A stretch of DNA of 52,578 nucleotides from a virus: the IMG/VR virus record IMGVR_UViG_3300044638_003693, positions 1-52,578 of that record; one strand, written 5' to 3'. Shown one piece after another: positions 7,286 through 15,031 of the stretch (position 1 is its first letter; every line of letters starts with the position of its first letter). Both the position numbers and the translations under genes were made by a program. The notes under the pieces were generated by a model. It worked only from the letters and a program-made list of their open reading frames with translations. It was not told the DNA's origin and did not search any database.

Positions 7286-7746
7286 TGGTTGCCAATCCTT
7301 TTGTCGTCTATCATCAGGTCTACTTGTCGGTCTAACTCTCCGACCAGAGCTTCCCAGGTCTTGCGTCCGCTGCGTCCGTCTGGTCTGAACTTAGCGTTTA
7401 AATAGATTGGGTGTAGGAATAGTAGGGTTTTAATGCCCTTTTCTATTAATTTGGTAGCCAACTCCACATCGGCTGTGACAACGAGATGCAGCGGCCCCTG
7501 TGCCTGCTGGTGTTGGACTTTTAATACGTCTTTGTCCTCGTATTCGCCTATCGTGGCGTTAGAGATAAAGCCGTCAACCTCTTTGAGGTTGTTCTCTTTA
7601 CACCAGCGAACCGCTTCGTCCTGCTCATCGCAGGCAAGCATTACTGTGCCGTTGACGTTGAGCGACTTATATAGAGAAATCCCCTCATAAATAGGGGTTC
7701 TACTGCTAGAGCGGATAACGCCGTCCATAAATACGACTATTGCCAC
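7282..7746 (-). CDS. HAD-like small protein
   Basis: 154 residues starting MAIVVFMDGVIRS, which resembles HAD phosphatase motif I except that the usual first Asp of DxDG is Phe. A short helix-strand repeat (AVRWCKENNLKEVDGFI) and a late LFLHPIYLNAKF segment follow. The loss of the nucleophilic Asp would argue against ordinary phosphatase activity. It overlaps the downstream gene by four bases (ATGA), so the two are co-translated. The family call is tentative. Confidence 0.65.
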   Translation of the reverse strand: MAIVVFMDGVIRSSSRTPIYEGISLYKSLNVNGTVMLACDEQDEAVRWCKENNLKEVDGFISNATIGEYEDKDVLKVQHQQAQGPLHLVVTADVELATKLIEKGIKTLLFLHPIYLNAKFRPDGRSGRKTWEALVGELDRQVDLMIDDKRIGNQ

Positions 7747-7761
7747 GATTTAATCTTTCTG

Positions 7762-8652
7762 TTATTGCTTGTAAGTTGCTGCTCGTCTAATTAAGGTCTT
7801 GGTGTCGGGCAGGTCTACGCCGTAGGTGCTCTTAGTGGCCTCTTCGGACTGCTGTTCCATCTCTTTTTTTATGCCGCGCAATGCCTGAACTGCGCCGTTT
7901 CTTTTATTTGATTGCCAGCGGTAGTTATTAAAGTCAGAGTAGCCCTGGCCTTCTGAACTAAATGCCGAAGACCTATTTTCGTGGATGTCTTGATACAGCG
8001 CCAAAGCCTGTGAAGCCGCAACGCGCATCTCCGAGCGGGCGTTAGCCTTTACAGCCTCGTTGGTTGCTTGGGTGAACTTGTTTTTAGATGATATAAACCT
8101 AGTTAAAATCTCGATAACGCCACTTCTGTCACGGTCAACGAGTTTGTCCCACTCAGGAACTTCTTGCTGTGACATTGGAGTTGGCGCTACTGTCCAGTTG
8201 TCGTTGGTCAATGAGTAAGCGGCGTAAGGCTTAATCTCTAGGATGGTTGGTGAAACAATAGCAAAGAAGGTTAGCTCAAACGTGCCAAGGAATAGCTCCG
8301 TTAGCGGTTGCAGGTCGTTCCTGAACCCCTCATTTAGCATTTCCGCAATTTCTTTATCGCTAAGACCGCGGTAGTTATTATTTGATTGTCTGAACCTTGG
8401 ATAGTTGATGCCTACCAAGCAGTCCAGGTCTCCTGGCTCACGATTAGCGGCCCATTGGTATGAAACACCAGAACCGGCCAGCCAAGCCGTTAGCCAGCCG
8501 TCTGCGGCTGTATACGAGGCATTTAAATGGTTTAATAGCAACTGCAAAATAGCAGAACGCACAGACGAATCTAGTTTGCCATTCCTAAACAGCCGCGGGT
8601 CCAAACCTGCAGCCGGCGGGCTGAAGTAGGAGGTCTCCGTCGGTTGTAGCAT
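7762..8652 (-). CDS. nucleotidyltransferase-fold protein
   Basis: 296 residues. GSGVSYQW followed after 8 residues by GDLDCLVG (about 69-84) matches the hG[S/G]...Dh[D/E]h pattern of polymerase-beta-like nucleotidyltransferases. A third acidic residue could be the Glu in ILEIKPYAAY (about 165). The C-terminal 110 residues are helical with basic stretches. It would transfer a nucleotide to RNA, protein or a small molecule; the target is unknown. It lies in the same minus-strand run as the HAD-like and 481-residue genes, 15 bases upstream. Confidence 0.7.
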   Translation of the reverse strand: MLQPTETSYFSPPAAGLDPRLFRNGKLDSSVRSAILQLLLNHLNASYTAADGWLTAWLAGSGVSYQWAANREPGDLDCLVGINYPRFRQSNNNYRGLSDKEIAEMLNEGFRNDLQPLTELFLGTFELTFFAIVSPTILEIKPYAAYSLTNDNWTVAPTPMSQQEVPEWDKLVDRDRSGVIEILTRFISSKNKFTQATNEAVKANARSEMRVAASQALALYQDIHENRSSAFSSEGQGYSDFNNYRWQSNKRNGAVQALRGIKKEMEQQSEEATKSTYGVDLPDTKTLIRRAATYKQ

Positions 8653-8856
8653 TTATTCCTCGTTGTCTTCTTTTTTAATCTTTGGCTTAATAACTGAATC
8701 TCGTCTGGCTTTTCCTGTTTCATCAGCAGCACTGCTCATGTATCCACAAACTGTATGCGCGTTTGCAAACCTGCTAGACATCAACATCGTGTAGGTATCG
8801 TTCACCCCATCCATCTGGACGGCAGCACCGCATTGGCATGACATCTCAATGAACAT
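8653..8856 (-). CDS. small protein with cysteine pair
   Basis: 67 residues, directly abutting the nucleotidyltransferase-like gene. The N-terminus has CQCGAAVQM and a further Cys follows at VCGYM, then a basic/acidic tail (KPKIKKEDNEE). It may bind a metal. No family recognised. Confidence 0.6.
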   Translation of the reverse strand: MFIEMSCQCGAAVQMDGVNDTYTMLMSSRFANAHTVCGYMSSAADETGKARRDSVIKPKIKKEDNEE

Positions 8857-8874
8857 TTTGGGCTCCTCTATACG

Positions 8875-9153
8875 TTATTTTGCCTTAGTACTATCATCGC
8901 TGGTTGGGGCGCTTTCCCGCTGGTTATCCGCCGAGAAGTTTTCTACCAGCAGTGTAACGACATTAGCCGCAATGTCCTGCTGGGTGATAATATTAGCGAT
9001 TTCCTGGCAGCCGATACGGATATCTAGGCGCGTAGCCTGTGCCTCTGCGGTTATGGGGGTGGCTAGGTCTGTGGTTACGCGCCAAGTGCCGTCAATCTCC
9101 TTAATCATAAGGAAGGCAGTAGGGTAGGTTTGGATTTCTGGTGTCTCTGACAT
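8875..9153 (-). CDS. small protein with MSETPE start, unknown function
   Basis: 92 residues. The start MSETPE is shared with two other small genes in this window (14127-14408 and, nearly, 23902-24150). The body has one short beta-rich stretch and an acidic Ser/Thr-rich tail. Its ATG overlaps the stop of the preceding gene. No family recognised. Confidence 0.6.
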   Translation of the reverse strand: MSETPEIQTYPTAFLMIKEIDGTWRVTTDLATPITAEAQATRLDIRIGCQEIANIITQQDIAANVVTLLVENFSADNQRESAPTSDDSTKAK

Positions 9154-9665
9154 TATGTGTATAGTCCTTGCTGGTCGTTGTGCTTTTGCATATTAAAGGA
9201 TTTGACTGGGCAGAAGTCGCATAGGTAAATCTTTGGTCCACTGCCGATGGTAGGCAGGCCAGCGGCTCGGCGCTCTTGCTCAGTCTTAGGTGATAGCCAT
9301 TTCTTTTCAGACTTGTAGTCTGGGCATTGACCCTTCGGGCGCAAGTGCAGGCTAAAGCACTCCATAGCGTCCTCGGCAAACTGGCTCTTAGTCTCGTAGA
9401 ACTTGGTTCCAAACGCGTTAAGACCCGAGCCCACCTTGTCGTGGATTTGCTCGATTACGGCCTTCTTCATTTCTGGGGCCATCCAGATACCCTTTGGCAC
9501 GTTCCATAGAACTCCGTAGTGGGTGTCGCTGTGACGCTCTGCTGCAATAGTCAGCAGGACATCGCCTGGGTCTTCGTCAGCGCCTGGTAGTTCCTCGATG
9601 GTCGAGCAGGTACGGCAGACTAGAAGACGAAAATGTGGCTCTTGCTCGGCAAGTGGGTTGCTCAT
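9153..9665 (-). CDS. protein of unknown function with paired cysteine motifs
   Basis: 170 residues. CRTC at about 17-20 and CDFC at about 149-152 could form one zinc site joining the two ends. The middle has WNVPKGIWMAPEMKKAVIEQI. A promoter-like 12-mer lies 30 bases upstream of the start. Function unknown. Confidence 0.65.
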   Translation of the reverse strand: MSNPLAEQEPHFRLLVCRTCSTIEELPGADEDPGDVLLTIAAERHSDTHYGVLWNVPKGIWMAPEMKKAVIEQIHDKVGSGLNAFGTKFYETKSQFAEDAMECFSLHLRPKGQCPDYKSEKKWLSPKTEQERRAAGLPTIGSGPKIYLCDFCPVKSFNMQKHNDQQGLYT

Positions 9666-9694
9666 ATAATGCTCCTAATAGATAGACCGTCAGC

Positions 9695-9706
9695 CTATCA
9701 TACAAC
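9695..9706 (-). promoter_or_regulatory. GTTGTATGATAG promoter-like motif
   Basis: Reading on the minus strand, GTTGTATGATAG contains TATGAT (five of six -10 positions) 30 bases upstream of the ATG at 9665. Closely related 12-mers lie upstream of the genes starting at 17266 and 13607. No good -35 is visible, so it may be a phage-type or extended -10 promoter. Confidence 0.45.
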
Positions 9707-9726
9707 TACAAATAATAAAAGTGGAA

Positions 9727-10485
9727 CTAGGCTGCTGCGCCGCGTCCCTGGCTTAGGCCATTCTGCAATTCGGCGTTTCTAGATGTTGATTTAGCGGCAA
9801 CCGCTGTTCTTTGAACAGCACGCTCGTGAGGGGCATCAGTGTACTTCTTACCCGCTGGGTCTCCAGCAGCGGTGCAGTCTGTACAGGTAATCTCTGAAGT
9901 GTTGTTGTTACATCCTGGAGTAGCACAACGCTGGCTGTCTAGGCCGCTTCCTCCGCTGTATTGGGATATTACACCGATGGTGGCGCGGTCTTTTTCCTCT
10001 TGCTTTACAACGTTCTTTTTAGGCCTTCCGCCAGTGTCTCTAATTGCTTTGACTGCATCTAGCCTTCTCTGAGCCGCAGAAGCCGAGGTCAACTGTCTTG
10101 AGGTAGCGCGAGGTAGTGGGGCGTCAGCGCCTTTAAACACGTTAGGGTCTTCTACTACGCCCTTTTTAACGTCACGCTTAGTAGGCGTATACCTTGCACC
10201 TGCACGGTACTTTAACGCAAATGGGTCGCCCTCGGCTTTCTCCATTTTTTTGAAGTCTCTGCTTGCCTCGGCGTTGATTTCGCGCATAGACTTTTTCTGG
10301 CCAGTGGCCTCTGGGGCTACGTTCTCATATAGGTCTGTAGGTAGTTCAACAACGTCTTCTTGATACCTTTTACCCTGTTTAATGACCTTCTGTATTTCAG
10401 ACTTAGTCTGCCTACGAGTTGTAGGCCTTTGACCTGGGGCCTTGGCGGTTACGTCACCAATAACCCTTTTACCTTTACGTGCCAT
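9727..10485 (-). CDS. basic protein with C-terminal zinc-finger-like motif
   Basis: 252 residues, rich in Arg, Lys, Thr and Ala, with little predicted core. A CATPGCNNNTSEITCTDC segment (about 187-204) gives a CxxxxC...CxxC zinc-knuckle pattern. Possibly a nucleic-acid-binding or virion-internal protein. The neighbours at 10488-12352 are similar small unknowns. Confidence 0.65.
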   Translation of the reverse strand: MARKGKRVIGDVTAKAPGQRPTTRRQTKSEIQKVIKQGKRYQEDVVELPTDLYENVAPEATGQKKSMREINAEASRDFKKMEKAEGDPFALKYRAGARYTPTKRDVKKGVVEDPNVFKGADAPLPRATSRQLTSASAAQRRLDAVKAIRDTGGRPKKNVVKQEEKDRATIGVISQYSGGSGLDSQRCATPGCNNNTSEITCTDCTAAGDPAGKKYTDAPHERAVQRTAVAAKSTSRNAELQNGLSQGRGAAA

Positions 10486-10487
10486 GA

Positions 10488-10694
10488 TTACTTACCTGGG
10501 TTTACCTTGTTTGGGTCTTCGCTGTTTACAAATCCATAGTTCCAGTATGGGTGTAGACCTTCGCGGTTTGCCTTTACAGTCTGGTCACCTGCGCCAGGCT
10601 GCACCTGGGTGTTAGGGCGTGCCTTACGGTACTTACCGTCAGTTGCGCCCTCTAGTAGGCTTTCGTTCTCTGAACGTGATTGGTTAACTGCCAT
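10488..10694 (-). CDS. small protein of unknown function
   Basis: 68 residues, polar, with no cysteine and no hydrophobic segment (MAVNQSRSENESLLEGA at the start, a Gly/Asn/Pro-rich C-terminal half). It ends two bases before the next gene downstream begins. No family recognised; probably disordered. Confidence 0.55.
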   Translation of the reverse strand: MAVNQSRSENESLLEGATDGKYRKARPNTQVQPGAGDQTVKANREGLHPYWNYGFVNSEDPNKVNPGK

Positions 10695-10704
10695 TTTATT
10701 TTCC

Positions 10705-10917
10705 TTACGCCATCCTGTTAGATAGTTGTTTTGATGCCTTACCCCGTGAACACGGCTGGCATATGTCTGAATGTAGGGCTACTGCGGGGTTGATAATCAC
10801 TCCACAATCGACGCAACCCTTGCTTCCGTTGTAGATGGTTGTCTTTAGGTCAGTTGGGTATGGCGTAGGGTACGCGGTACCATCGCCTGTTGGGTCTACA
10901 AAATTTAACTGAACCAT
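10705..10917 (-). CDS. small zinc-ribbon protein
   Basis: 70 residues. CVDCG at about 36-40 and CQPCSRG at about 54-60 form a CxxC...CxxC zinc ribbon. The N-terminal half is Pro/Thr-rich. Position within the same minus-strand run suggests co-expression. Function unknown. Confidence 0.6.
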   Translation of the reverse strand: MVQLNFVDPTGDGTAYPTPYPTDLKTTIYNGSKGCVDCGVIINPAVALHSDICQPCSRGKASKQLSNRMA

Positions 10918-10926
10918 TTAAATATT

Positions 10927-11283
10927 TTACACCTGACCTAGGGTGTTTCGTGAGGTAGACTCCATCGTAGTTGGGGCCCCGCTGAAATCTGTTCTCTGGC
11001 TAGAACGGCCGCTAACCTGGATAATGTCGGTAATACCGTATTCAAACTGGCTAAAACCGTATCTGTCTGGGAACAACTCAATTTGTGGCAGGTTGGGGCG
11101 AACATACTGTTGCACCTCTGCTGCGGTCATCTGGGCCACCTGCATTGCTTGGGTTAGTAAGCGTTCCTGGTTAGACGCAAAAGGGCCAATGTACGCCTGT
11201 GGCGGCATCGCTGCTTGAACTGGGACGCCAACGGCCTTGTCCCAGGCACGGAAACCATATTTACCGTTTGGAATATTAGGCAT
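10927..11283 (-). CDS. protein of unknown function
   Basis: 118 residues. The N-terminus MPNIPNGKYGFRAWD and a central helical QAMQVAQMTAAEVQQYV are followed by an aromatic segment PDRYGFSQFEYGITD. It overlaps the upstream gene by eight bases. The Pro/Gln/Tyr-rich character resembles minor virion proteins but I cannot assign it. Confidence 0.6.
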   Translation of the reverse strand: MPNIPNGKYGFRAWDKAVGVPVQAAMPPQAYIGPFASNQERLLTQAMQVAQMTAAEVQQYVRPNLPQIELFPDRYGFSQFEYGITDIIQVSGRSSQRTDFSGAPTTMESTSRNTLGQV

Positions 11284-11575
11284 TTGGGTCCTTTTGACCT
11301 ATGGCTGGTGGGGTTCCCCTGCCGTGCAAAAATTCTGCGGTGCGGTTTCTTACTTGCTGAACGGCGGTGTTTACCACATTACGTACTACTGGTGCAGCGG
11401 CGTCATAAACAGCGCCTACTGCCTGGTCTCTACGGCCGCCAAAACTAGGGACTCCAGCGCCAGCAACGGCAGCCTGGGCAACCTCTTTGCCTGTTCCGCC
11501 TTCTTTAGCCTTCTTAATACCTGCGACTGCTGCGCCTCCTAGGGCAGCTCCTATTCCTCCTGGAATCTTAGGCAT
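11276..11575 (-). CDS. Gly/Ala-rich amphipathic protein
   Basis: 99 residues. The N-terminal 40 are Gly/Ala-rich with Lys/Glu (GGIGAALGGAAVAGIKKAKE), reminiscent of membrane-active or linker segments. The rest forms a Val/Ala/Arg-rich helix (YDAAAPVVRNVVNTAVQQV). It overlaps both neighbours by eight bases. Function unknown. Confidence 0.6.
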   Translation of the reverse strand: MPKIPGGIGAALGGAAVAGIKKAKEGGTGKEVAQAAVAGAGVPSFGGRRDQAVGAVYDAAAPVVRNVVNTAVQQVRNRTAEFLHGRGTPPAIGQKDPNA

Positions 11576-11819
11576 TGTGGTCCTTTCCGTGGGTAAAATC
11601 TTCTAGTCTGCCAGTCACGGGGTCGCCCGATGGGTCTGGCTTACCGTGCCAAATGGCAGACGCTCTTTTTTCAATTCGGCCTGGGTGAGCAGACAACTCA
11701 TGGTTTAGTATGGCTGTCTGAACATAGGTATCTGGAACAGCAGGAATGGCATCCCTATCTAAAACTCTGTACTTACTTTCAGACCTGCAATGCGGGCAAC
11801 TAACGGTTACTTTTTCCAC
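11568..11819 (-). CDS. small zinc-finger-like protein
   Basis: 83 residues beginning MEKVTVSCPHCRSESKYRV. CPHC plus later His residues (ILNHELSAHPGR) suggests a C2H2-like zinc site. The start overlaps the stop of the upstream 177-residue gene by one base. No family assigned. Confidence 0.6.
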   Translation of the reverse strand: MEKVTVSCPHCRSESKYRVLDRDAIPAVPDTYVQTAILNHELSAHPGRIEKRASAIWHGKPDPSGDPVTGRLEDFTHGKDHNA

Positions 11820-12352
11820 TACTTCCAGCCCGGCTTCATGTTGCGGAGCTGTGATTGGCGCACCTGGTTGACTTGGTATGGCGAGTCTGACTTAGCAAGT
11901 GGTCCAGCCTTACCATCGTTAGGAAGGTGAGGAGCAGGTGCCAAAAGGAAGGCTGGGGAAAATCGAGGAACTGGCACGCCTCTTTTGGCGGCAGCCATTT
12001 GGCGTTTGATACCGCGGTCTGCGGTTAAATTAGTTGGTAGGTAGTAGTCGTTCTGGTCAATGCGCTCACCACGGTGAACACCACGCTGGTATCCGCGCTG
12101 GGTTTGGCGAACCTTTAGGCCCTGTAATACCTGCTCAGATACGCTGTTTGGGCGACCACGGTCGTCACGGCGTGAACGGATTGTGCCTAGATAACCGTCT
12201 GGGTACTCCGCTGACGGCTCTCGGCCCACGCCCATGCGTAGGAAGTCCATCTCCGAACGTGCAACTGCAACACCACCACCACCGTAGTTGGTGTAGGTGC
12301 CATACATGCCATTGGCACCTAAGGACTGTATATTTTGATTTGGGGCCGCCAT
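11819..12352 (-). CDS. protein of unknown function, Gly/Arg-rich
   Basis: 177 residues. It starts with a Gly/Asn/Tyr-rich segment (MYGTYTNYGGGGVAVARSE), then an Arg-rich stretch (RSRRDDRGRP, RQTQRGYQRGVHRGER). No catalytic motif. Composition suggests a structural or nucleic-acid-binding role. It starts 17 bases after the phosphoesterase stop. Confidence 0.6.
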   Translation of the reverse strand: MAAPNQNIQSLGANGMYGTYTNYGGGGVAVARSEMDFLRMGVGREPSAEYPDGYLGTIRSRRDDRGRPNSVSEQVLQGLKVRQTQRGYQRGVHRGERIDQNDYYLPTNLTADRGIKRQMAAAKRGVPVPRFSPAFLLAPAPHLPNDGKAGPLAKSDSPYQVNQVRQSQLRNMKPGWK

Positions 12353-12369
12353 ACCACCAGTTTAATAAC

Positions 12370-13386
12370 TTATTTAGGCGATTGTGCCCTAAACTCACGG
12401 CCCATAAACACGGCCCACTCGTCAATGATTGGGACTGATAACAGGGTAAACTCGCCAGTGTCTTTGTACCAGGCAAACCCGATGCCCTGCTGCCAGTTCT
12501 CCCAGTATTTTACTGGCTTCTCGTTTGGGGTTACTCCGCCCTTTACGCTTGGAACTGACCCGTCAACACGACATAGGCATCCTGGGCTAAACGCCGCGTT
12601 CCTAGCGGCTCCTGTGCTTGTGTGGTTGGTGTGGTACAGCATCTCGATACGGTGGATGTGGCCGTATACAACAGACACGTGGTGGTTCGAGTTAATATAT
12701 TTCATTGCGGTGCTACCGCTGGAATTAACACGGTCGCCGTGGATGCACCGTAGGTTCTCGTTTAGCCAATATTCTCCCGCAGGATAACCGCTGGCGAATA
12801 CAATGTCTAGCTCGTCCATGCGTAGCAGGTGGGGGAGGCTATTGACCGGCCACTCATCTGGCGTTTCACCAGCTCGTTTCATGGTCACGGCTGCAGGTGC
12901 ATTCTCGCTCAAATATTTATTAATGCGGCAGTCGTGGTTGCCCTCGAGGAACACAATCTTTGCGTCCGGTACGGTTGCACGCTGTTGCGCCAGGTATTCG
13001 TAGGCACGCTGTAGTGCGAGGTTTGTCGAGTTCTGGAATGCGATTTCCTGATGGTGGCGACTCTGCGCCGGTAGGTCAACGGTATCTCCCAGGTTTACAA
13101 TGGTGTCCACGCCGAACTGCTCATTAGCGTATGCCACAATTTGCATCGCAATGTCAATGGCTTTTTCGTCGTGGAACTCTATGACCGAACCGTCTTCGTA
13201 TACTCGGTATCCGATTTGGGTATCAGGTAAAAGCGCGGCTAATTTCCAGCCGTCGTTCTTATTTGGCTTGGTGATTGTAGATGGTTTGATTGTAAGTTTT
13301 TCTGCCCGCTTGTACGGCAGTGGGGCGTACGGGTCTTGCGCTAGTATTTCTTTAAGTACTTTGGCTAGACTGTCGGACATAGACAT
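12370..13386 (-). CDS. calcineurin-like metallophosphoesterase
   Basis: 338 residues. Metal-binding motifs in order are NLGDTVDLP (GDxxD, about 96-104), FLEGNHDCR (GNHD, about 148), HGDRVN (about 217) and YGHIHR (GHxH, about 241). The first metallophosphatase motif (DxH) appears as PDTQIG, so its His is replaced. Such enzymes cleave phosphoesters in nucleotides, DNA or proteins; phages often carry them near replication genes. A second ATG six bases downstream (13380) is also possible. It overlaps the upstream gene by 22 bases. Confidence 0.85.
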   Translation of the reverse strand: MSMSDSLAKVLKEILAQDPYAPLPYKRAEKLTIKPSTITKPNKNDGWKLAALLPDTQIGYRVYEDGSVIEFHDEKAIDIAMQIVAYANEQFGVDTIVNLGDTVDLPAQSRHHQEIAFQNSTNLALQRAYEYLAQQRATVPDAKIVFLEGNHDCRINKYLSENAPAAVTMKRAGETPDEWPVNSLPHLLRMDELDIVFASGYPAGEYWLNENLRCIHGDRVNSSGSTAMKYINSNHHVSVVYGHIHRIEMLYHTNHTSTGAARNAAFSPGCLCRVDGSVPSVKGGVTPNEKPVKYWENWQQGIGFAWYKDTGEFTLLSVPIIDEWAVFMGREFRAQSPK

Positions 13387-13607
13387 GCGCCTCTCATGTG
13401 GCTTGTGAATGCAGTGCGTTTAAAGGGTAAATCTGTGTTGTGGGATTTAACTGCTGCTAGTACCTGGGTCAGGTTTACGTTGGTGTTTCTTCGTAGACTT
13501 TCAAACACGGCCTGGAACTCTGCGTCTTGGGTTTGAGCCCAGACACCTACTACACAGCCTTCTAGCTCGGCCCTTTTGGCCAATGCCTTTAACTCATCAA
13601 TCAGCAT
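13365..13607 (-). CDS. small protein of unknown function
   Basis: 80 residues from the ATG at 13607, which follows AAGGAGAG at good spacing; an ATG at 13631 in the same frame has no such site. The body is helical, and FESLRRNTNVNLTQVLAAVKS could be a helix-turn-helix-like segment, but this is weak. A GTCGTGTGTTAG motif lies 35 bases upstream of the start. Confidence 0.6.
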   Translation of the reverse strand: MLIDELKALAKRAELEGCVVGVWAQTQDAEFQAVFESLRRNTNVNLTQVLAAVKSHNTDLPFKRTAFTSHMRGACLCPTV

Positions 13608-13641
13608 CTCTCTCCTTAGTATTGCTATCAATACCTACACT

Positions 13642-13653
13642 CTAACACACGAC
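13642..13653 (-). promoter_or_regulatory. GTCGTGTGTTAG promoter-like motif
   Basis: On the minus strand this 12-mer matches GTTGTGTGATAG (upstream of the gene starting at 17266) at 10 of 12 positions. It sits 35 bases upstream of the ATG at 13607 and just after a terminator, where a promoter is expected. Confidence 0.4.
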
Positions 13654-13702
13654 ACCGCGGAATGCCACAACTTGCCGAGACAAAATAATTACGCCAGAAA
13701 AC

Positions 13703-13726
13703 AAAAAACCCGCCATTGCTGGCGGG
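13703..13726 (-). terminator. rho-independent terminator
   Basis: On the minus strand a 7-bp stem CCCGCCA / TGGCGGG with a 4-base loop is followed by TTTTTT (13703-13708). It lies 18 bases after the stop of the 106-residue gene and closes that transcript. Confidence 0.85.
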
Positions 13727-13743
13727 CTCTTGTCTAAACGTAT

Positions 13744-14064
13744 TTAGTTGTAGTTAGTCATTCCCGCTTCAAAGTTTGGCTTTGTGCGGTTCAATGCTGA
13801 GGTGAACAGGCGACCGTTTCCCTGGGTTGCCCCAATCTGCGGGTCGCTCCATGCTGGCATCGAGGTGCGGATACCATAAGCAGCGCCGCCCTTTGCCTTG
13901 ACGTTACTACGTTCTGGGGCATCCTGTACGTAAGGGTCGGTACCGCCTTTGGCGTTACCGGTCTTCTTCATAAGCTTGCCCGACGTGCCCTCTGCCGAAC
14001 CGTTTTTAGCGGTCGTAGCGGCACTGTTCCCCATGGTAGGGAATTTGCTCTTTGGTTCGTTCAT
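13744..14064 (-). CDS. small disordered protein of unknown function
   Basis: 106 residues, rich in Gly, Asn, Thr, Ala and Lys with few hydrophobics (KNGSAEGTSGKLMKKTGN). No motif seen. It is followed by a strong terminator, so it may end an operon and be highly expressed. It resembles small virion-associated proteins of the right-hand end, but this is only compositional. Confidence 0.6.
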   Translation of the reverse strand: MNEPKSKFPTMGNSAATTAKNGSAEGTSGKLMKKTGNAKGGTDPYVQDAPERSNVKAKGGAAYGIRTSMPAWSDPQIGATQGNGRLFTSALNRTKPNFEAGMTNYN

Positions 14065-14126
14065 TAGTTACCTCTTTGGCCTAAAGGATTGATAATTTAA
14101 GGGTACAACCTAGAGCGGGTTTGTAC

Positions 14127-14408
14127 TTACTTAACTGATATTACTTTGAATACCATGGCGCTAATCTTGTCGCCGTTGCTTTCAACAGACGCGAAACCTG
14201 GTATACAAACGATGCTTATTCCTCGGGGGGCGGTATAGCCGCTGGCAATTGCAATCGCTTTTACGGCCTGGTTTACGGCTCCGGCACCTACGGCGCGTAG
14301 CTTAACCTGACCATTTTCGTAAATAGCGTGGGCAATAGCCGAGGCCACCGACTGGGGCGTGCTCCCTGCGCCTACGCGCAAAAAGTCTTCTTCTGGTGTT
14401 TCTGACAT
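14127..14408 (-). CDS. SpoVS-like (Alba-fold) protein
   Basis: 93 residues. After an MSETPEEDF start, residues about 12-92 match the SpoVS family: SVASAIAHAIYENGQVKLRA, GAVNQAVKAIAIAS and a beta segment ending SAMVFKVISV. SpoVS in sporulating bacteria is a small nucleic-acid-binding type (Alba-like) fold affecting sporulation and septation; in a phage it probably binds nucleic acid. Length matches the family (about 86). Nearby genes are unknown or nucleotide-related. Confidence 0.85.
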   Translation of the reverse strand: MSETPEEDFLRVGAGSTPQSVASAIAHAIYENGQVKLRAVGAGAVNQAVKAIAIASGYTAPRGISIVCIPGFASVESNGDKISAMVFKVISVK

Positions 14409-14487
14409 TAATACCTCTAATTGTGGTTGGGGTTCTCCCGCACTACCACTATAAAGGTATTTTGGCCCCTACCAGTGGGTTAACTGA

Positions 14488-14871
14488 CTATTTTTCTGGC
14501 CAGTCCCCATCGATTACCATAAGGGCAATAATGGCGTAATTGGCCATGTCCAGGAAGGAATCGCGCAGGCTCTCGTTTTTAGGCTCGACACCGCTGTCTA
14601 GCAGGTGGTTGATGCGGGCGCTCTTGTCGTGGATACGGACTCGTAGACCGTTCAGCGGGCCGCCAGGGGCGTTTGAAATGTTAGTAGGTCCGTAGTCCTC
14701 GTGCTTCTGTAGCAGCAGGGCCTTGGCTTCTTGGAACTTAAACTGCAGGGCGTCGTTGAACTCCTTGTTGGCACCGTTGTTGCGGACATTCTTCATCAGG
14801 TCTGTGGTTAGCTCAACAGGTATAACGCCGTTGGTATCAAAAATCCGTGAAAAGTCTTCATAGTTTGACAT
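14488..14871 (-). CDS. DUF1599 / nucleotide-modification-associated protein
   Basis: 127 residues. The segment KHEDYGPTNI, then LNGLRVRIHDKSARINHLL and SLRDSFLDMANYAIIALMV, matches DUF1599 (nucleotide modification associated domain 1), a phage family linked to modified nucleotides and with a MazG-like helical layout. It has a clear ribosome-binding site (AAAAAGGAAAAACAA before ATG). It overlaps the upstream mini-gene. Confidence 0.75.
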   Translation of the reverse strand: MSNYEDFSRIFDTNGVIPVELTTDLMKNVRNNGANKEFNDALQFKFQEAKALLLQKHEDYGPTNISNAPGGPLNGLRVRIHDKSARINHLLDSGVEPKNESLRDSFLDMANYAIIALMVIDGDWPEK

Positions 14872-15031
14872 TTGTTTTTCCTTTTTGTTTGGTTTTGGTA
14901 GCTAATTTGGAGGTGTCTTCTGGGAAACTGTGGCAGCTGCATTTGCAACGCAGCTCTGTTTCTGCGCTTCGGCTAATGGGACACATGTCGTGGTATCCGG
15001 TGTCGCAGTATCCTGTATTAGTTAGCGGCAT
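14858..15031 (-). CDS. 57-residue cysteine-rich protein
   Basis: The ATG at 15031 lies inside the stop region of the next upstream gene and the frame ends inside the DUF1599 gene start, giving overlaps on both sides. The product has YCDTGYHDMC and CKCSCH motifs (six Cys/His within 30 residues), then a Lys/Thr-rich tail. Probably zinc-binding. The DUF1599 ribosome-binding site lies within its coding region. Confidence 0.55.
   Translation of the reverse strand: MPLTNTGYCDTGYHDMCPISRSAETELRCKCSCHSFPEDTSKLATKTKQKGKTNVKL

Noticed and set aside
11215-11542. Plus-strand frames over the Gly/Ala-rich gene
   Set aside because: No ribosome-binding site; antisense of dense, overlapping minus-strand genes.
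12165-12476. Minus-strand His/Cys-containing frame overlapping the phosphoesterase and Gly/Arg-rich gene
   Set aside because: Runs across two well-supported genes in another frame and has no conserved pattern.
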